From the NCBI GenBank assembly GCA_035544895.1, contig DASZZM010000010.1, positions 34,558-98,557 on the forward strand: a stretch of DNA of 64,000 nt, in the 5' to 3' direction. The notes under the pieces were generated by a model. The model was given only the letters and a program-made list of their open reading frames with translations, was not told the origin of the DNA and did no database searches. Made by a program: the position numbers and the translations under genes. This document shows positions 17,033-25,455 of this stretch, piece after piece. Position 1 is the first letter of the stretch. The number at the start of each line of letters is the position of its first letter. The stretch is from JASLEW01 sp035544895. GTDB lineage: Bacteria > Acidobacteriota > Thermoanaerobaculia > Multivoradales > UBA5704.

Positions 17033-18133
17033 ATGGCTCGCGGGGCGGGGCACAAGGGGAGCGGCGGCAAGAAGCCCTGGCGGCGGCGCCTGGGCTGCCT
17101 GCTGTTCGTCGTGCTGGTGCTCGGGGTGCCGGCGGCGGGGGGCGGGTGGCTGTGGTGGCAGGTAACGCGGCCTTACCAGGGCTATCCGGGCAGCGAGCGC
17201 TTCGTCACCGTGGCTCCGGGTACGGGGGCGGTGCACATTCTCGAGCAACTCCAGCACGAGGGCGTCCTTGCCGACGCCGCGGTGGCCCGCGCCTACCTGG
17301 TCTTCGTCTCGAGGAACCCGCCCATACAGGCCGGCGACTACCGCTTCGCCGGGCCGCTCACTCTGCCGCAGGTGCTGCGCAAGCTGATCCGCGGCGAGGT
17401 CGTCACCAAGACCGCGACCGTCGTGCCCGGCTGGGCCATGGAGGAGATCGCCGACCAGCTCGCGGCGGCGGGACTGGGCCGGCGCGAGGTCTTCCTCCGG
17501 CTCATGCACTCACCCGAGCTCGTCTCCGACCTCGATCCGGCGGCGCGCGACCTCGAGGGCTACCTCTTTCCCGAGACCTACAAGTTCCGCCTGGGCACGA
17601 GCGAGCGGGAGGTGGTCGCGACGCTGGTGAAGACCTTCCGCCAGCGTTTCGCCAAGCAGGTCAGGCCGCTCCTCGACGGCAATCCGCCGCCGTTGCATGC
17701 CCTGGTCACGCTCGCCAGCATCGTCGAGAAAGAGGCCAAGGCGAGCGCCGAGCGGCCGGTCATCGCCGGGGTCTATCACAACCGCCTGGAGCGCCGGATC
17801 GCGCTGGCCGCCGATCCGACCGTCATCTACGCCCTGAAGAAGCTCGGCCGCTGGGACGGCAACATCCACCACGACGACCTGCGCGTCGACTCCCCCTACA
17901 ACACCTACCGCTACGCCGGCCTGCCGCCCGGTCCGATCTGCTCGCCCGGCGCCGCGAGCCTCCAGGCCGCCGCGCAGCCGGCGGACGTGCCGTATCTCTA
18001 CTTCGTCAGCCGCAACGACGGCACCCACGTCTTCGCCACCACCCTCGAGGAGCACAGCCGCAACGTCCAGCAGTGGCAGGTGCGCTACTGGCGCGAGAAG
18101 CGCGCCTCCGGCGGCGGCGGCGCGAAGAACTAG
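17033..18133 (+). CDS. mltG: Endolytic murein transglycosylase MltG
   Basis: 366 residues. A basic N-terminus and one membrane helix (LGCLLFVVLVLGVPAAGGGWLWW) precede a LysM-like region and the YceG domain: LEGYLFPETYKF, ASIVEKEAKASAERPVIAGVYHNRLERRIALAADPTVIYAL, SPYNTYRYAGLPPGPICSPG. The catalytic Glu is in VEKEAK at about residue 233. It cleaves nascent glycan strands at the membrane and so sets their length. The ruvX-mltG pairing is common. A GC-rich hairpin follows at 18144. Confidence 0.93.
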   Translation: MARGAGHKGSGGKKPWRRRLGCLLFVVLVLGVPAAGGGWLWWQVTRPYQGYPGSERFVTVAPGTGAVHILEQLQHEGVLADAAVARAYLVFVSRNPPIQAGDYRFAGPLTLPQVLRKLIRGEVVTKTATVVPGWAMEEIADQLAAAGLGRREVFLRLMHSPELVSDLDPAARDLEGYLFPETYKFRLGTSEREVVATLVKTFRQRFAKQVRPLLDGNPPPLHALVTLASIVEKEAKASAERPVIAGVYHNRLERRIALAADPTVIYALKKLGRWDGNIHHDDLRVDSPYNTYRYAGLPPGPICSPGAASLQAAAQPADVPYLYFVSRNDGTHVFATTLEEHSRNVQQWQVRYWREKRASGGGGAKN

Positions 18134-18143
18134 CCCCTCGGCG

Positions 18144-18169
18144 GCCGCCCGCCGGGGGCGCCGGGCGGC
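18144..18169 (+). terminator. GC-rich hairpin downstream of mltG
   Basis: GCCGCCCG and CGGGCGGC form a perfect 8-bp stem with a 10-base loop beginning 11 bp after the mltG stop. No T-run follows, so it is either a Rho-dependent or a weak intrinsic terminator. Confidence 0.4.
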
Positions 18170-18288
18170 TAAACCGGCGTCTTGATTGACAGTTCACCAG
18201 CGGTGGTGTATCAAGGACCAAAGCTCGCGCACACGCCGCACTCCGCTGGACTTTCGTCCAGGCGGCGTGGGGTCCGAGAGGAGGCCGC

Positions 18289-20358
18289 ATGAACATCCCG
18301 GAAGAATTTGGGAAGTACCTGCTTCTCAAAAAACTCAGAGAGGACTCGCTCGGAGAGACGTTTCGCGCCGGCAGGGCGGGCAAAGAGGGCATCGAGCAGG
18401 TGGTGCTGCTGCGCGTCTTCAACGGCCTGGGCCTGGACGGCGAGAAGCTGTGGCAGAAGATGTCGGGCCGCGCCGCGGTCCAGCAAGGGCTGCGCAGTCC
18501 CAACATCGGCAGCGGCCTCGACCTGGGGAAGGTGCGCAGCTTCCCCTATACCGCCTACGACTACATCTCGGGCAAGAACCTCGAGACTTTGATTGCGCAG
18601 GCGTCCCGCCAGCGCCTGCCGATCCCGGTCGATCATGCCCTGCTCATCACCGAGCGCCTGGCCCTCGCCCTGGCGGCGGCCTACGAGACGCGGCTGCAGG
18701 ACGAGCGGATCTTGCACGGCTTCGTGGTCCCGCAGCTGGTGATGGTCTCGAATGAGGGGGAGACCCGCCTGCTTGGCTTCGAGGTCGCGCCCGGCCTGCT
18801 GGCGCAGTTCGCCGCCGGCTGGCAGCCCGACGAAGTCCAGTCGTACGTGGCGCCCGAGGCGGCCGCCGGCGCGCCGCTGGTCAAGACCGACGACCTCTAC
18901 TCGCTGGGGGTCATCCTCTACGAGCTGCTGACCGGCGAGCGGCTGCCGGCGCCGCAAAGCGCTCCCCCCGGCGGTTACGCGGCGCTGATCGACGCCGCCG
19001 TCCTGCCGGCCGAAGGGACGCCGCTGCCCCCCCCGGTCGTCGCCCTGCTCAAGAAGAGCCTGGTGCCGCGCGAGCAGCGCATCGCCGACGCCACCACCTG
19101 GCACAAGGCGATCTCCAAGCTGATGATCGAAGGGCATTACGGATCGACGACGTTCAACCTCGCCTTCTTCATGCACAACCTCTTCCGCGACGAGATCGAC
19201 CGCGAGACCCAGGAGCTCCAGGCGGAAAAGCGGCTCGAGCTGCCGGCGTGGACGGCGACTCCGCCGCCCGCCGCGGTGCCGGCGGCATTCGCCGCGGCGC
19301 CGGCCGAGGCGCGACCCGACATGCGCGAGTCCACGGGCGTGCGCGCCGCCGCCTGGGCGAGCTCGCCGCCGCCCGCCGCCGCCGGAAACCTGGCCGGCAG
19401 GAAGACGCTCTGGATCGGGCTCGCCGCCGGCATTGCCGCGCTGGCGCTCGGCAGCTGGTTCGTCTTCGGCCGCTCCGCTCCTGCGGCCAAGAAGGCGCCG
19501 GCGCCCACCGCCGCGGCGGCCGCCCAAGCTGGCGCAGTGCCTCCAGGGGCGGCCACGGCGGCCGCCGCCAAAGAGGCGGCGTTGCAGGCCCAGATCCAGC
19601 AGATGATCGAATCCGGCAGCAAGGCCATGGAGGCCAAGCTCAAGACCCAGTACGACGATCAGATCAAGCAGCTGCAGCGGAAGCTCGAAGAGAGCAAGCG
19701 AGCCAGTGCCGACCAGGAGCGCGGACGCGGCGAGCGGGTCTCTGCCTCCGCGCGGGAAACCGAGTCTGTCGCAACCTCCGCGGAAGGCAAAGGCGCCGCG
19801 AAATCCGACCCGGCGGCCTCCACGGCCGAGCTCGGCGCCGCGGCCCAGCAGCAATCCGCCGGCAGCCGGGCGGCGGCGCCTGCCGGGTCGGCCGCGAAGG
19901 GCGCAGCCACGGCGGCGGCTTCGTCCGGCGCGGGCACCGGCGGCGGCGCGCCGGGCTCGCCGGCCGGCGGCAGCCCGGCAGTTCCCGCCGCCAACGTGGC
20001 GCAGACCGCCGGCCGCGACGAGGCCGAGGCCGCGCGGCGCCAACCCCAGGTCCAGGTCGGCGACCTGGTGCAGCCCGGTCCCGGAGTGCTGGGGCCCAAG
20101 GTCGTCATCCAACCCGACGCCCGCTACCCTGTTGCGGCGCGAACCTTGAACAGGTCCGCGCAGGTCGGCATCAAGGTCCTGGTCGACGAGCGCGGGCGCG
20201 TGATGGAGGCCCAGATGACCGGGACTCCCTCCGGATTCGGCTTCGACGAGGCGGCGCTCGACGCGGCCCGCCGCACCACCTTTCAGCCGGCGACCAAGGA
20301 CGGCGTGCGCGTGCGGATGTGGACGACCCTGCGCGTGAACTTCAAGCCCCGGGAGTAA
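18289..20358 (+). CDS. Pseudokinase - membrane helix - coiled coil - TonB C-terminal domain fusion
   Basis: 689 residues. Residues about 8-285 have the length and order of a Ser/Thr kinase fold but lack catalytic residues: no GxGxxG loop (KKLREDSLGETF), LLRVF where the VAIK lysine should be, ILHGFVVPQLVMV in place of HRDLKxxN, and GFE in place of DFG. Structural signatures remain (YVAPEA for APE, TDDLYSLGVILYELLTGE for helix F). A membrane helix follows near residues 375-395, then a charged coiled coil, an Ala/Gly-rich linker and a TonB_C domain from about 595 (VVIQPDARYPVAARTLNRSAQVGIKVLVDERGRVMEAQ). It probably spans the inner membrane and presents the TonB-like domain to the periplasm. No ExbB/ExbD is nearby. 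Confidence 0.85.
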   Translation: MNIPEEFGKYLLLKKLREDSLGETFRAGRAGKEGIEQVVLLRVFNGLGLDGEKLWQKMSGRAAVQQGLRSPNIGSGLDLGKVRSFPYTAYDYISGKNLETLIAQASRQRLPIPVDHALLITERLALALAAAYETRLQDERILHGFVVPQLVMVSNEGETRLLGFEVAPGLLAQFAAGWQPDEVQSYVAPEAAAGAPLVKTDDLYSLGVILYELLTGERLPAPQSAPPGGYAALIDAAVLPAEGTPLPPPVVALLKKSLVPREQRIADATTWHKAISKLMIEGHYGSTTFNLAFFMHNLFRDEIDRETQELQAEKRLELPAWTATPPPAAVPAAFAAAPAEARPDMRESTGVRAAAWASSPPPAAAGNLAGRKTLWIGLAAGIAALALGSWFVFGRSAPAAKKAPAPTAAAAAQAGAVPPGAATAAAAKEAALQAQIQQMIESGSKAMEAKLKTQYDDQIKQLQRKLEESKRASADQERGRGERVSASARETESVATSAEGKGAAKSDPAASTAELGAAAQQQSAGSRAAAPAGSAAKGAATAAASSGAGTGGGAPGSPAGGSPAVPAANVAQTAGRDEAEAARRQPQVQVGDLVQPGPGVLGPKVVIQPDARYPVAARTLNRSAQVGIKVLVDERGRVMEAQMTGTPSGFGFDEAALDAARRTTFQPATKDGVRVRMWTTLRVNFKPRE

Positions 20359-20382
20359 TCAGAGGCGTCTGAGACCGAAGAC

Positions 20383-20506
20383 GGCGCTGCGATGTGAGGG
20401 CGGAGGACTACTCAAAGCATCTATTGGATCGCCCCCCGCAACCCCTCGATCCCCTTCCCTCCCCTCCGGGGGGGGAAGGGGACGCCCCCTCCCTCTCTCG
20501 CACTCC
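20383..20506 (+). repeat. Dispersed intergenic hairpin repeat, copy C
   Basis: Contains GCGCTGCGATGTG, GGACTACTCAAAGCATC, TATTGGATCGCCCCCCG, the hairpin arms and GACGCCCCCTCCC. It occupies the convergent gap between the pseudokinase-TonB gene and the CsgG-like gene, 14 bp beyond the latter's stop. Confidence 0.85.
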
Positions 20507-20519
20507 AGTCAGCAACCTC

Positions 20520-21152
20520 CTACAGGTCGGCGGCTTTCAGACTGGCAGTCAGCTCCTGGATGCACGGCTTCATGACCTTGTCGAACATCCGCTGATCGTC
20601 CACCCCGCCGCCGAAGCCGCCGACCGACACCTTGACGCTGCTGTCCTCCTTGCGCGCCTCTTCGGCCCACACGATCTCGCCGGTCGAGATGTTGATCAGG
20701 CGGGCGTTCATCGCCGCCACGAAGGTCCGCTTGCCGGCCGAAAACCCCGGCAGCCTGCCGATGCCCGAGCCGTGGGCACCCTTGTCGGTATTGCCGTACT
20801 CGGTGACGGCGCCGGTGAGCAGGTAGTTGACCCCGAGCAGCTTGCCGATCTGCATTGCGGTCGACGCGCTGATGTCGCCGGACTGGACGAGGCCCTTCTC
20901 CTGCATGATGGCTTGGATCTTCTCGCGCTCGACGACGATGAACTTGCGGCTCTTGACCAGCTCGGTGACGAACACGTCCTGCGCCGCCGTGGCGCCGCCA
21001 TGCCACCACCACTGGTTGTCGGCCTTGTTGGTGAACTCGAGGACCGCGATGCGGGGCTTGCCGCCAGCCTTCGGCTCCGCCGCGAAAGCCAGCGGGGCCG
21101 CCAGGGCGAGGAGCAGGGCGGCGCAGGTGAGAAGAGACGAGGCGCGCTTCAT
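20520..21152 (-). CDS. CsgG/HfaB-like exported protein
   Basis: 210 residues with a cleavable signal peptide (LLTCAALLLALAAPLAFA, no lipobox Cys at the cleavage site). The mature part follows the CsgG fold: KPRIAVLEFTNKAD, AAQDVFVTELVKSRKFIVVEREKIQAIMQEKGL, SASTAMQIGKLLGVNYLLTGAVTEYG, and NARLINISTGEIVWAEEARKED. CsgG proteins form outer-membrane secretion channels, but many CsgG-like paralogues have no known channel role, and here no curli-type partners lie nearby. A periplasmic or outer-membrane location is likely. Confidence 0.8.
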   Translation of the reverse strand: MKRASSLLTCAALLLALAAPLAFAAEPKAGGKPRIAVLEFTNKADNQWWWHGGATAAQDVFVTELVKSRKFIVVEREKIQAIMQEKGLVQSGDISASTAMQIGKLLGVNYLLTGAVTEYGNTDKGAHGSGIGRLPGFSAGKRTFVAAMNARLINISTGEIVWAEEARKEDSSVKVSVGGFGGGVDDQRMFDKVMKPCIQELTASLKAADL

Positions 21153-21596
21153 GGGCTGATCTCCTTGCTGCGATTGGGGCCGTAGAGACCCTGTTGTTTT
21201 CCGGTTTACCCGGCCCGCGCTCGCGCGCGGGCGACGAGCCTCGCCGTCCTGCCCGTGGATGCCGGGCCAACGCCGGCCACTGGCCGCAGGGGGGGCAGGC
21301 GCGAGGCTGCTGTCATGTCATGGCGGCCCATTCTAGCGCGAAGCCCGCTCCAGGGGATATGCGACGGGCGGCCGTCGTCCGCAGCTCCGTGGCGTGACCG
21401 GAGCTCGTCCCGGGCTCCCACCCAGCACGCCCAGGGTCAGGGTGTGCCGGAGCTGGTCCTGGAGAAGGCCTACAGACCCATGGCCAGGGTATGCCGGAGC
21501 TGGTCCTGGAGAAGCGCGAGCTCCGCCGCTTGCCGCCTCCCGCGGGGCCGTGCTTGCAGGGAGAGGCCGCTGTCGGGAAGAGGGCAGACGGTAGGG
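21153..21596. other. 444-bp non-coding stretch with a tandem ~50-bp repeat
   Basis: No gene is supported here. A 23-bp block (TGCCGGAGCTGGTCCTGGAG...) occurs at about 21443 and again at 21493, each preceded by CAGGGT; a related GGGTCAGGGCACACCGGC lies at 21595 in the kinase fragment's 3' end. GCCCGCGC/GCGCGGGC near 21210 forms a short stem. I could not match any riboswitch or small RNA. Confidence 0.4.
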
Positions 21597-22190
21597 TCAG
21601 GGCACACCGGCTGGCTTTTTTCCTCGCACTAACACCGGCTTTGCCAGGCCGAAATCCAGGATCTTGACCCGCCCCGAGCCGGTCACCATGACGTTGTCGC
21701 TCTTGAGGTCGCGGTGCACGAACCCGGCGGCGTGGGCCGCCCCGAGGCCGAGCGCGATCTCCCTGGCGACACGCACGGCCATGGCCGGATCGAGCTGCCC
21801 CCGCGCCCTCACCTCGGCGAGGCTCTCGCCCTCGACGTACTCCATGACCAGGGCGTCGCCCGCCTCGCCGGCCTCATCGGCGACGAGATCGAAGATCTTC
21901 ACGATGGCCGGATGGTTGAGCCGCGCCGCCGCTTGCGCCTCGCGCCGGAAGCGCCGGCGCTGCGCGGCCGATAGCGGTCCTTGGTGACGGATGCGCTTGA
22001 TCGCCATCTGCCTGCGCAGGCGGTCGTCGTAAGCCAGGAACACCTCTCCCATGCCGCCGCGCCCGAGCCGCCGCTCCACGCGATAGGCGCCGATCCGCTC
22101 GCCCGGCCGCGGCGCTCGTTCGGAAAGCCGCGGCGATGGACGGGACGCGGTCTCTTCCGCGGTGGTCGCCTGTGCCGAAGGGGCGGCGGA
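21597..22190 (-). pseudogene. Truncated Ser/Thr protein kinase fragment
   Basis: The frame contains a good kinase N-lobe and catalytic core: RPGERIGAYRVERRLGRGGMGEVFLAYDD, MAIKRIR, FVHRDLKSDNVMVTG and ILDFGLAKP. It then stops (KKPAGVP) about a dozen residues after DFG, so the activation segment, APE motif and the rest of the C-lobe are gone. At the other end the frame runs back without an ATG into the 3' end of the malic enzyme gene; the only nearby start is a GTG at 22079 inside the first beta strand. Catalytic motifs are intact but half the domain is missing, so this is most likely a rearrangement relic. Confidence 0.7.
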
Positions 22191-22191
22191 G

Positions 22192-24234
22192 TCAGGCCGG
22201 TTCGAGCAGCGACTCGACCACCGCGGTGTCCGCCTGCATCTCGCCGTCGACCTCGAGCCCGGGGTCGAGCTCGCGCACCAGCTCGACGGCGCGGCGTACC
22301 TTTCGGCACGCCGGGTGCGAGTTGGAGCCGAAGTTGGAGAAGGAGAGCATGGCTACCCGCGGCGTCATCCCGAAGCGGCGCACGAACTCCACGGTGAGCA
22401 AGGTGATCTCGGCCAGCTCGCGCGGCGAGGGCTCGATGTTGACCGTGGTGTCGGCGAGGAAGAAGAGGCGGTCCTGCAAGATCAGGATGTAGGCGCCCGA
22501 GACCCGCTCGACTCCGGGCCGCAGGGCGATGGTCTGCAACGCCGGCCGGATGGTCTCCGGGTAGGACTGGGTGAGTCCCGAGATCAGTCCGTCGGCGTCG
22601 CCCTGTTCGACCATCATGCTGCCGAAATAGTTGCGCAGCCGCATGCGCTTGCGCGCATCGACCAGGGTGATCCCGTCGCGCCGCCGCAGCTCGTGCAGCC
22701 GCCGCGCGTACGGCTCGAACTTCTCCGAGCTCTCGGCATGGATGATGGTCAGGCGCTCTTCCGGCAGGTCCAGGGCGGCGAGCTTGTCGGCAATCACCTC
22801 GCGGCGCGCCAGCAGGATCGGACGGGCGATGCCCTCGTCGACCAGGATCTTGGCCGCGCGCAGGACCTTGTCGTGCTCCCCTTCGGGAAAGACCACGCGC
22901 TTGGGGTCGCGCCTGGCGCGGTCGATGATGCCGCGCATCAGCTCGAGGCGGCGGGAGATCAGGGTCTCCAGCCGCCGCTGGTAGCGCTCGAAGTCGGTGA
23001 TCGGGATGCGCGCCACGCCGCTGTCCATGGCCGCCCGCGCCACCGCCGGCGGCACGCGCAGCAGCACCCGGTGATCGATCGGCTTGGGAATCAGGTACTC
23101 GCGGCCGAAGCGCAAGGACTCCAGGCCGTAGGCGCGCAGCACCGAGTCCGGCACGTCGTCGCGCGCCAGGGCGGCGAGGGCCTGGACCGCCGCGAGCTCC
23201 ATGGCATCGTTGATGTCGGTCGCCCGCACGTCGAGGGCGCCGCGAAAGATGAACGGGAAGCCGAGCACGTTGTTGACCTGGTTGGGGTAGTCGCTGCGCC
23301 CGGTGGCGACGATGGCGTCGGGGCGCGCGGCGCGCGCGGCTTCGTAGGCGATCTCGGGGTCGGGGTTGGCCATGGCGAAGACGATGGGATCGCGCGCCAT
23401 GGAGCGCACCATCTCGGGCGTGAGGACGCCGGCGGCCGACAGTCCGATGAAGACGTCGGCGCCGGCGATGACTTCGGCCAGGGTGCGCGCCGGGGTGTCG
23501 ACCGCGAACTCGGCTTTGTAGGGGTCCATGAGCTCGCGCCGCCCGCGGTAGACGACGCCGAGGATGTCGCAGAAGACGAAGTTCTCGCGGCGGGCGCCGA
23601 GCTTCAGGTAGAGCTTGGCGCAGGAGAGGCCGGCGGCCCCGGCCCCTGAGAAGACGATGCGCACGTCGGCGATGTCTTTGCCCGCGAGCTCGAGGGCGTT
23701 GAGCAGGGCTGCCCCCGAGATGATGGCGGTGCCGTGCTGGTCGTCATGGAAGACGGGGATGCTCATCTCGGCCTTGAGCCGGCGCTCGATTTCGAAGCAG
23801 TCGGGAGCGCGGATGTCTTCGAGGTTGATGCCGCCGAAGGTCGGCTCGAGGAGCTTGACGGCGCGGATGAATTCCTCCGGGTCTTCGGTGGCGATCTCGA
23901 GGTCGAAGACGTCGATGTCGGCGAATCTCTTGAAGAGGACGGCTTTGCCTTCCATGACGGGCTTGCCGGCAAGGGCGCCGATGTTGCCGAGGCCGAGTAC
24001 GGCGGTGCCGTTGGTGATGACGGCGACGAGGTTGCCGCGGGCGGTGTATTCGTACGAGAGGAGGGGGTCGCGCTGGATCTCTTTGCAGGGGTAGGCGACT
24101 CCGGGGGTGTAGGCGAGGGAGAGGTCGCGCTGGGTCAGGGTCGGCTTGGTGGGGACGACCTGGATCTTTCCCTTGCGCCCTCGCGCATGGTAGGCGAGCG
24201 CGTCTTCCGGACTGATGGTCTTCACGGGTTGCAC
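22192..24234 (-). CDS. maeB: NADP-type malic enzyme with truncated phosphotransacetylase domain
   Basis: 680 residues. The malic enzyme half is complete: AYTPGVAYPCKEI, the tyrosine and lysine of the active site (SYEYTARGNLVAVITNGTAVLGLGNIG, KPVMEGKAVLFK), FHDDQHGTAII metal site and GAGAAGLSCAKL NADP loop. A PTA-like domain follows from about residue 425 (DPKRVVFPEGEHDKVLRAA...), as in MaeB. It ends abruptly at DGEMQADTAVVESLLEPA; MaeB proteins normally run 80-90 residues further. In MaeB the PTA part is regulatory, binding acetyl-CoA, so decarboxylation of malate to pyruvate may persist with altered control. The truncation point coincides with the start of the kinase fragment. Confidence 0.85.
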   Translation of the reverse strand: MQPVKTISPEDALAYHARGRKGKIQVVPTKPTLTQRDLSLAYTPGVAYPCKEIQRDPLLSYEYTARGNLVAVITNGTAVLGLGNIGALAGKPVMEGKAVLFKRFADIDVFDLEIATEDPEEFIRAVKLLEPTFGGINLEDIRAPDCFEIERRLKAEMSIPVFHDDQHGTAIISGAALLNALELAGKDIADVRIVFSGAGAAGLSCAKLYLKLGARRENFVFCDILGVVYRGRRELMDPYKAEFAVDTPARTLAEVIAGADVFIGLSAAGVLTPEMVRSMARDPIVFAMANPDPEIAYEAARAARPDAIVATGRSDYPNQVNNVLGFPFIFRGALDVRATDINDAMELAAVQALAALARDDVPDSVLRAYGLESLRFGREYLIPKPIDHRVLLRVPPAVARAAMDSGVARIPITDFERYQRRLETLISRRLELMRGIIDRARRDPKRVVFPEGEHDKVLRAAKILVDEGIARPILLARREVIADKLAALDLPEERLTIIHAESSEKFEPYARRLHELRRRDGITLVDARKRMRLRNYFGSMMVEQGDADGLISGLTQSYPETIRPALQTIALRPGVERVSGAYILILQDRLFFLADTTVNIEPSPRELAEITLLTVEFVRRFGMTPRVAMLSFSNFGSNSHPACRKVRRAVELVRELDPGLEVDGEMQADTAVVESLLEPA

Positions 24235-24297
24235 CTCGGGGCGGGGCGAGTCTACAAGACCACAAGCAGAAACCGTCCCAACTGTGTCGTGAGCGAG

Positions 24298-24414
24298 GGC
24301 TTCGGGCGATCGGTCTCAGCTCCCCTTGGCTGGCGGCTGGGGGGTGGCTGGTTGGGGGGTGAAGGAGATACCTCGCCGCCGCCAAAGGGGAGCTGAGACC
24401 GACCGCCCGAAGCC
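24298..24414 (-). other. Large hairpin element 1 (variable stem, conserved inner motif)
   Basis: A 31-bp inverted repeat (24298-24328 with 24384-24414) with a single mismatch that is a G-U wobble if read as minus-strand RNA. The loop of about 57 bases begins TGGCGGCGGCGA and ends AGCCGCCAGCC, forming an inner stem. The same inner ends recur in element 2 at 25289-25410, whose outer stem has a different sequence. It lies between maeB and the DUF3891 gene. There is no ORF. It could be a structured RNA, an attenuator or a cruciform recombination site. Confidence 0.7.
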
Positions 24415-24501
24415 CGGCCACCGTCAGATGATTCAGATCGGAAAAGCAAAGCGAAGGCGGGAAGCCAAGGATGCGAGAGGCGGTCTTGTATCCTGGAAGC
24501 C

Positions 24502-25206
24502 ATGATCGTGGTGGCGGAAGGGGACAGGTGGCGGTTGATTACGCAGCCGGACCATGCGTTCTTTGCAGGCGAGATTCTAGGGTTGTGGCGGGAGGCGGAG
24601 GTGGCGGAGAACGTGCGGCGGGGGGAGTTGATCTTCGCGGGGCGGGAGCATGACAACGGGTGGAGGGAGGCGGATGCGGCGCCGCGGTGGGATGAGGGGC
24701 GGGCGAGGCCGGTCGATTTCATGGCGATGCCTGGGCGGGAGCGCAGGGAGCTGTGGGAGCGCGGGACGGCGCGGTATGCGGCCGAGCGGCCTTATGCGGC
24801 GCTGCTGATCACTCGCCACGCCTGCGAGCTGCATGCGGACAGGCGCGGGAAGGAAGACTGGAGGGAGTTCCTGGAGATCATGGACGAGCGCGAGGAGGAG
24901 CTGCGCGAGGTGACGGGCGCCAGCGAGGAGACGGCTGCGGCCGACTACCGTTTCCTCGACCTCGCCGACCGCATCTCCCTTGCCGCCTGCAACGCGTCAT
25001 CCCGCCCCTTTGACTACCGCGGCTTCCGCATCCACTTCCACAACCCCACCGTCCATCTCGATCCCCTCCCTCTCGCCGGCGCCACCACCTTCCGTGTCCC
25101 CTGCCGCTACATCCCCAACCGCCCCTACCGCGGCGACGCCGACCTCGTTTCCGAGCTCGCCGCCGCCCGCTGGCAAGACCTCACCGTGAAGATAGCGGGA
25201 CCTTGA
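24502..25206 (+). CDS. DUF3891 family protein
   Basis: 234 residues. The family pattern is clear: MIVVAEGDRWRLITQPDHAFFAGEIL, then GREHDNGWREADAAPRWDE, RYAAERPYAALLITRHACELHA, a mid-region FLDLADRISLAAC, and DPLPLAGATTFRVPCRYIPNRPY. Conserved His/Asp residues (QPDHA, EHDNGW, ITRH, LADRIS) recall a metal-dependent HD-like fold, but the function is unknown. The gene is framed by two related large hairpins in opposite orientation, with the second beginning about 80 bp after the stop. Confidence 0.85.
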   Translation: MIVVAEGDRWRLITQPDHAFFAGEILGLWREAEVAENVRRGELIFAGREHDNGWREADAAPRWDEGRARPVDFMAMPGRERRELWERGTARYAAERPYAALLITRHACELHADRRGKEDWREFLEIMDEREEELREVTGASEETAAADYRFLDLADRISLAACNASSRPFDYRGFRIHFHNPTVHLDPLPLAGATTFRVPCRYIPNRPYRGDADLVSELAAARWQDLTVKIAGP

Positions 25207-25288
25207 GGGTACCGACCTTCCGCCTTCCTCCATCGCCCCTTCGCAGCCGAGAGGCACCGACCAGCTCCTGAGCACCGGGACCGTGCTG

Positions 25289-25410
25289 GAGCCTCCGGGG
25301 GTGCTGCGCGGGTCTCCTTTTGGCGGCGGCGATGCACTCGACGCACCTCGCGACGGACGAAAACGATAGCCGCCAGACAAAGGAGACCCGCGCAGCACCC
25401 CCGGAGGCTC
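25289..25410 (+). other. Large hairpin element 2 (variable stem, conserved inner motif)
   Basis: A perfect 32-bp inverted repeat (25289-25320 with 25379-25410) enclosing a 58-base loop that begins TGGCGGCGGCGA and ends AGCCGCCAGAC. These loop ends match element 1, but the 32-bp stem differs at roughly 40% of positions while staying fully paired. The orientation is opposite to element 1 with the DUF3891 gene between them. Confidence 0.7.
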
Positions 25411-25427
25411 TGGGCACTCCCATCCCA

Positions 25428-25448
25428 GAGCAAGAACTTTCTTGGCTC
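25428..25448. terminator. Hairpin beyond the 3' end of XRE gene 1
   Basis: GAGC-AAGAA and TTCTT-G-GCTC arms with a two-base loop lie 8 bp beyond the stop of the XRE gene ending at 25456. A short T-run is part of the stem. It may terminate the minus-strand transcript or one arriving from the plus strand. Confidence 0.35.
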
Positions 25449-25455
25449 AGGAAGC

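Noticed and set aside
21160..21350. Riboswitch upstream of the CsgG-like gene
   Set aside because: Short stems are present but I found no cobalamin, c-di-GMP, SAM, TPP or glycine riboswitch consensus.
25289..25410. Integron attC site for the hairpins around DUF3891
   Set aside because: No GTTRRRY core, no integrase, and the stems are perfect rather than the bulged imperfect pairs of attC.
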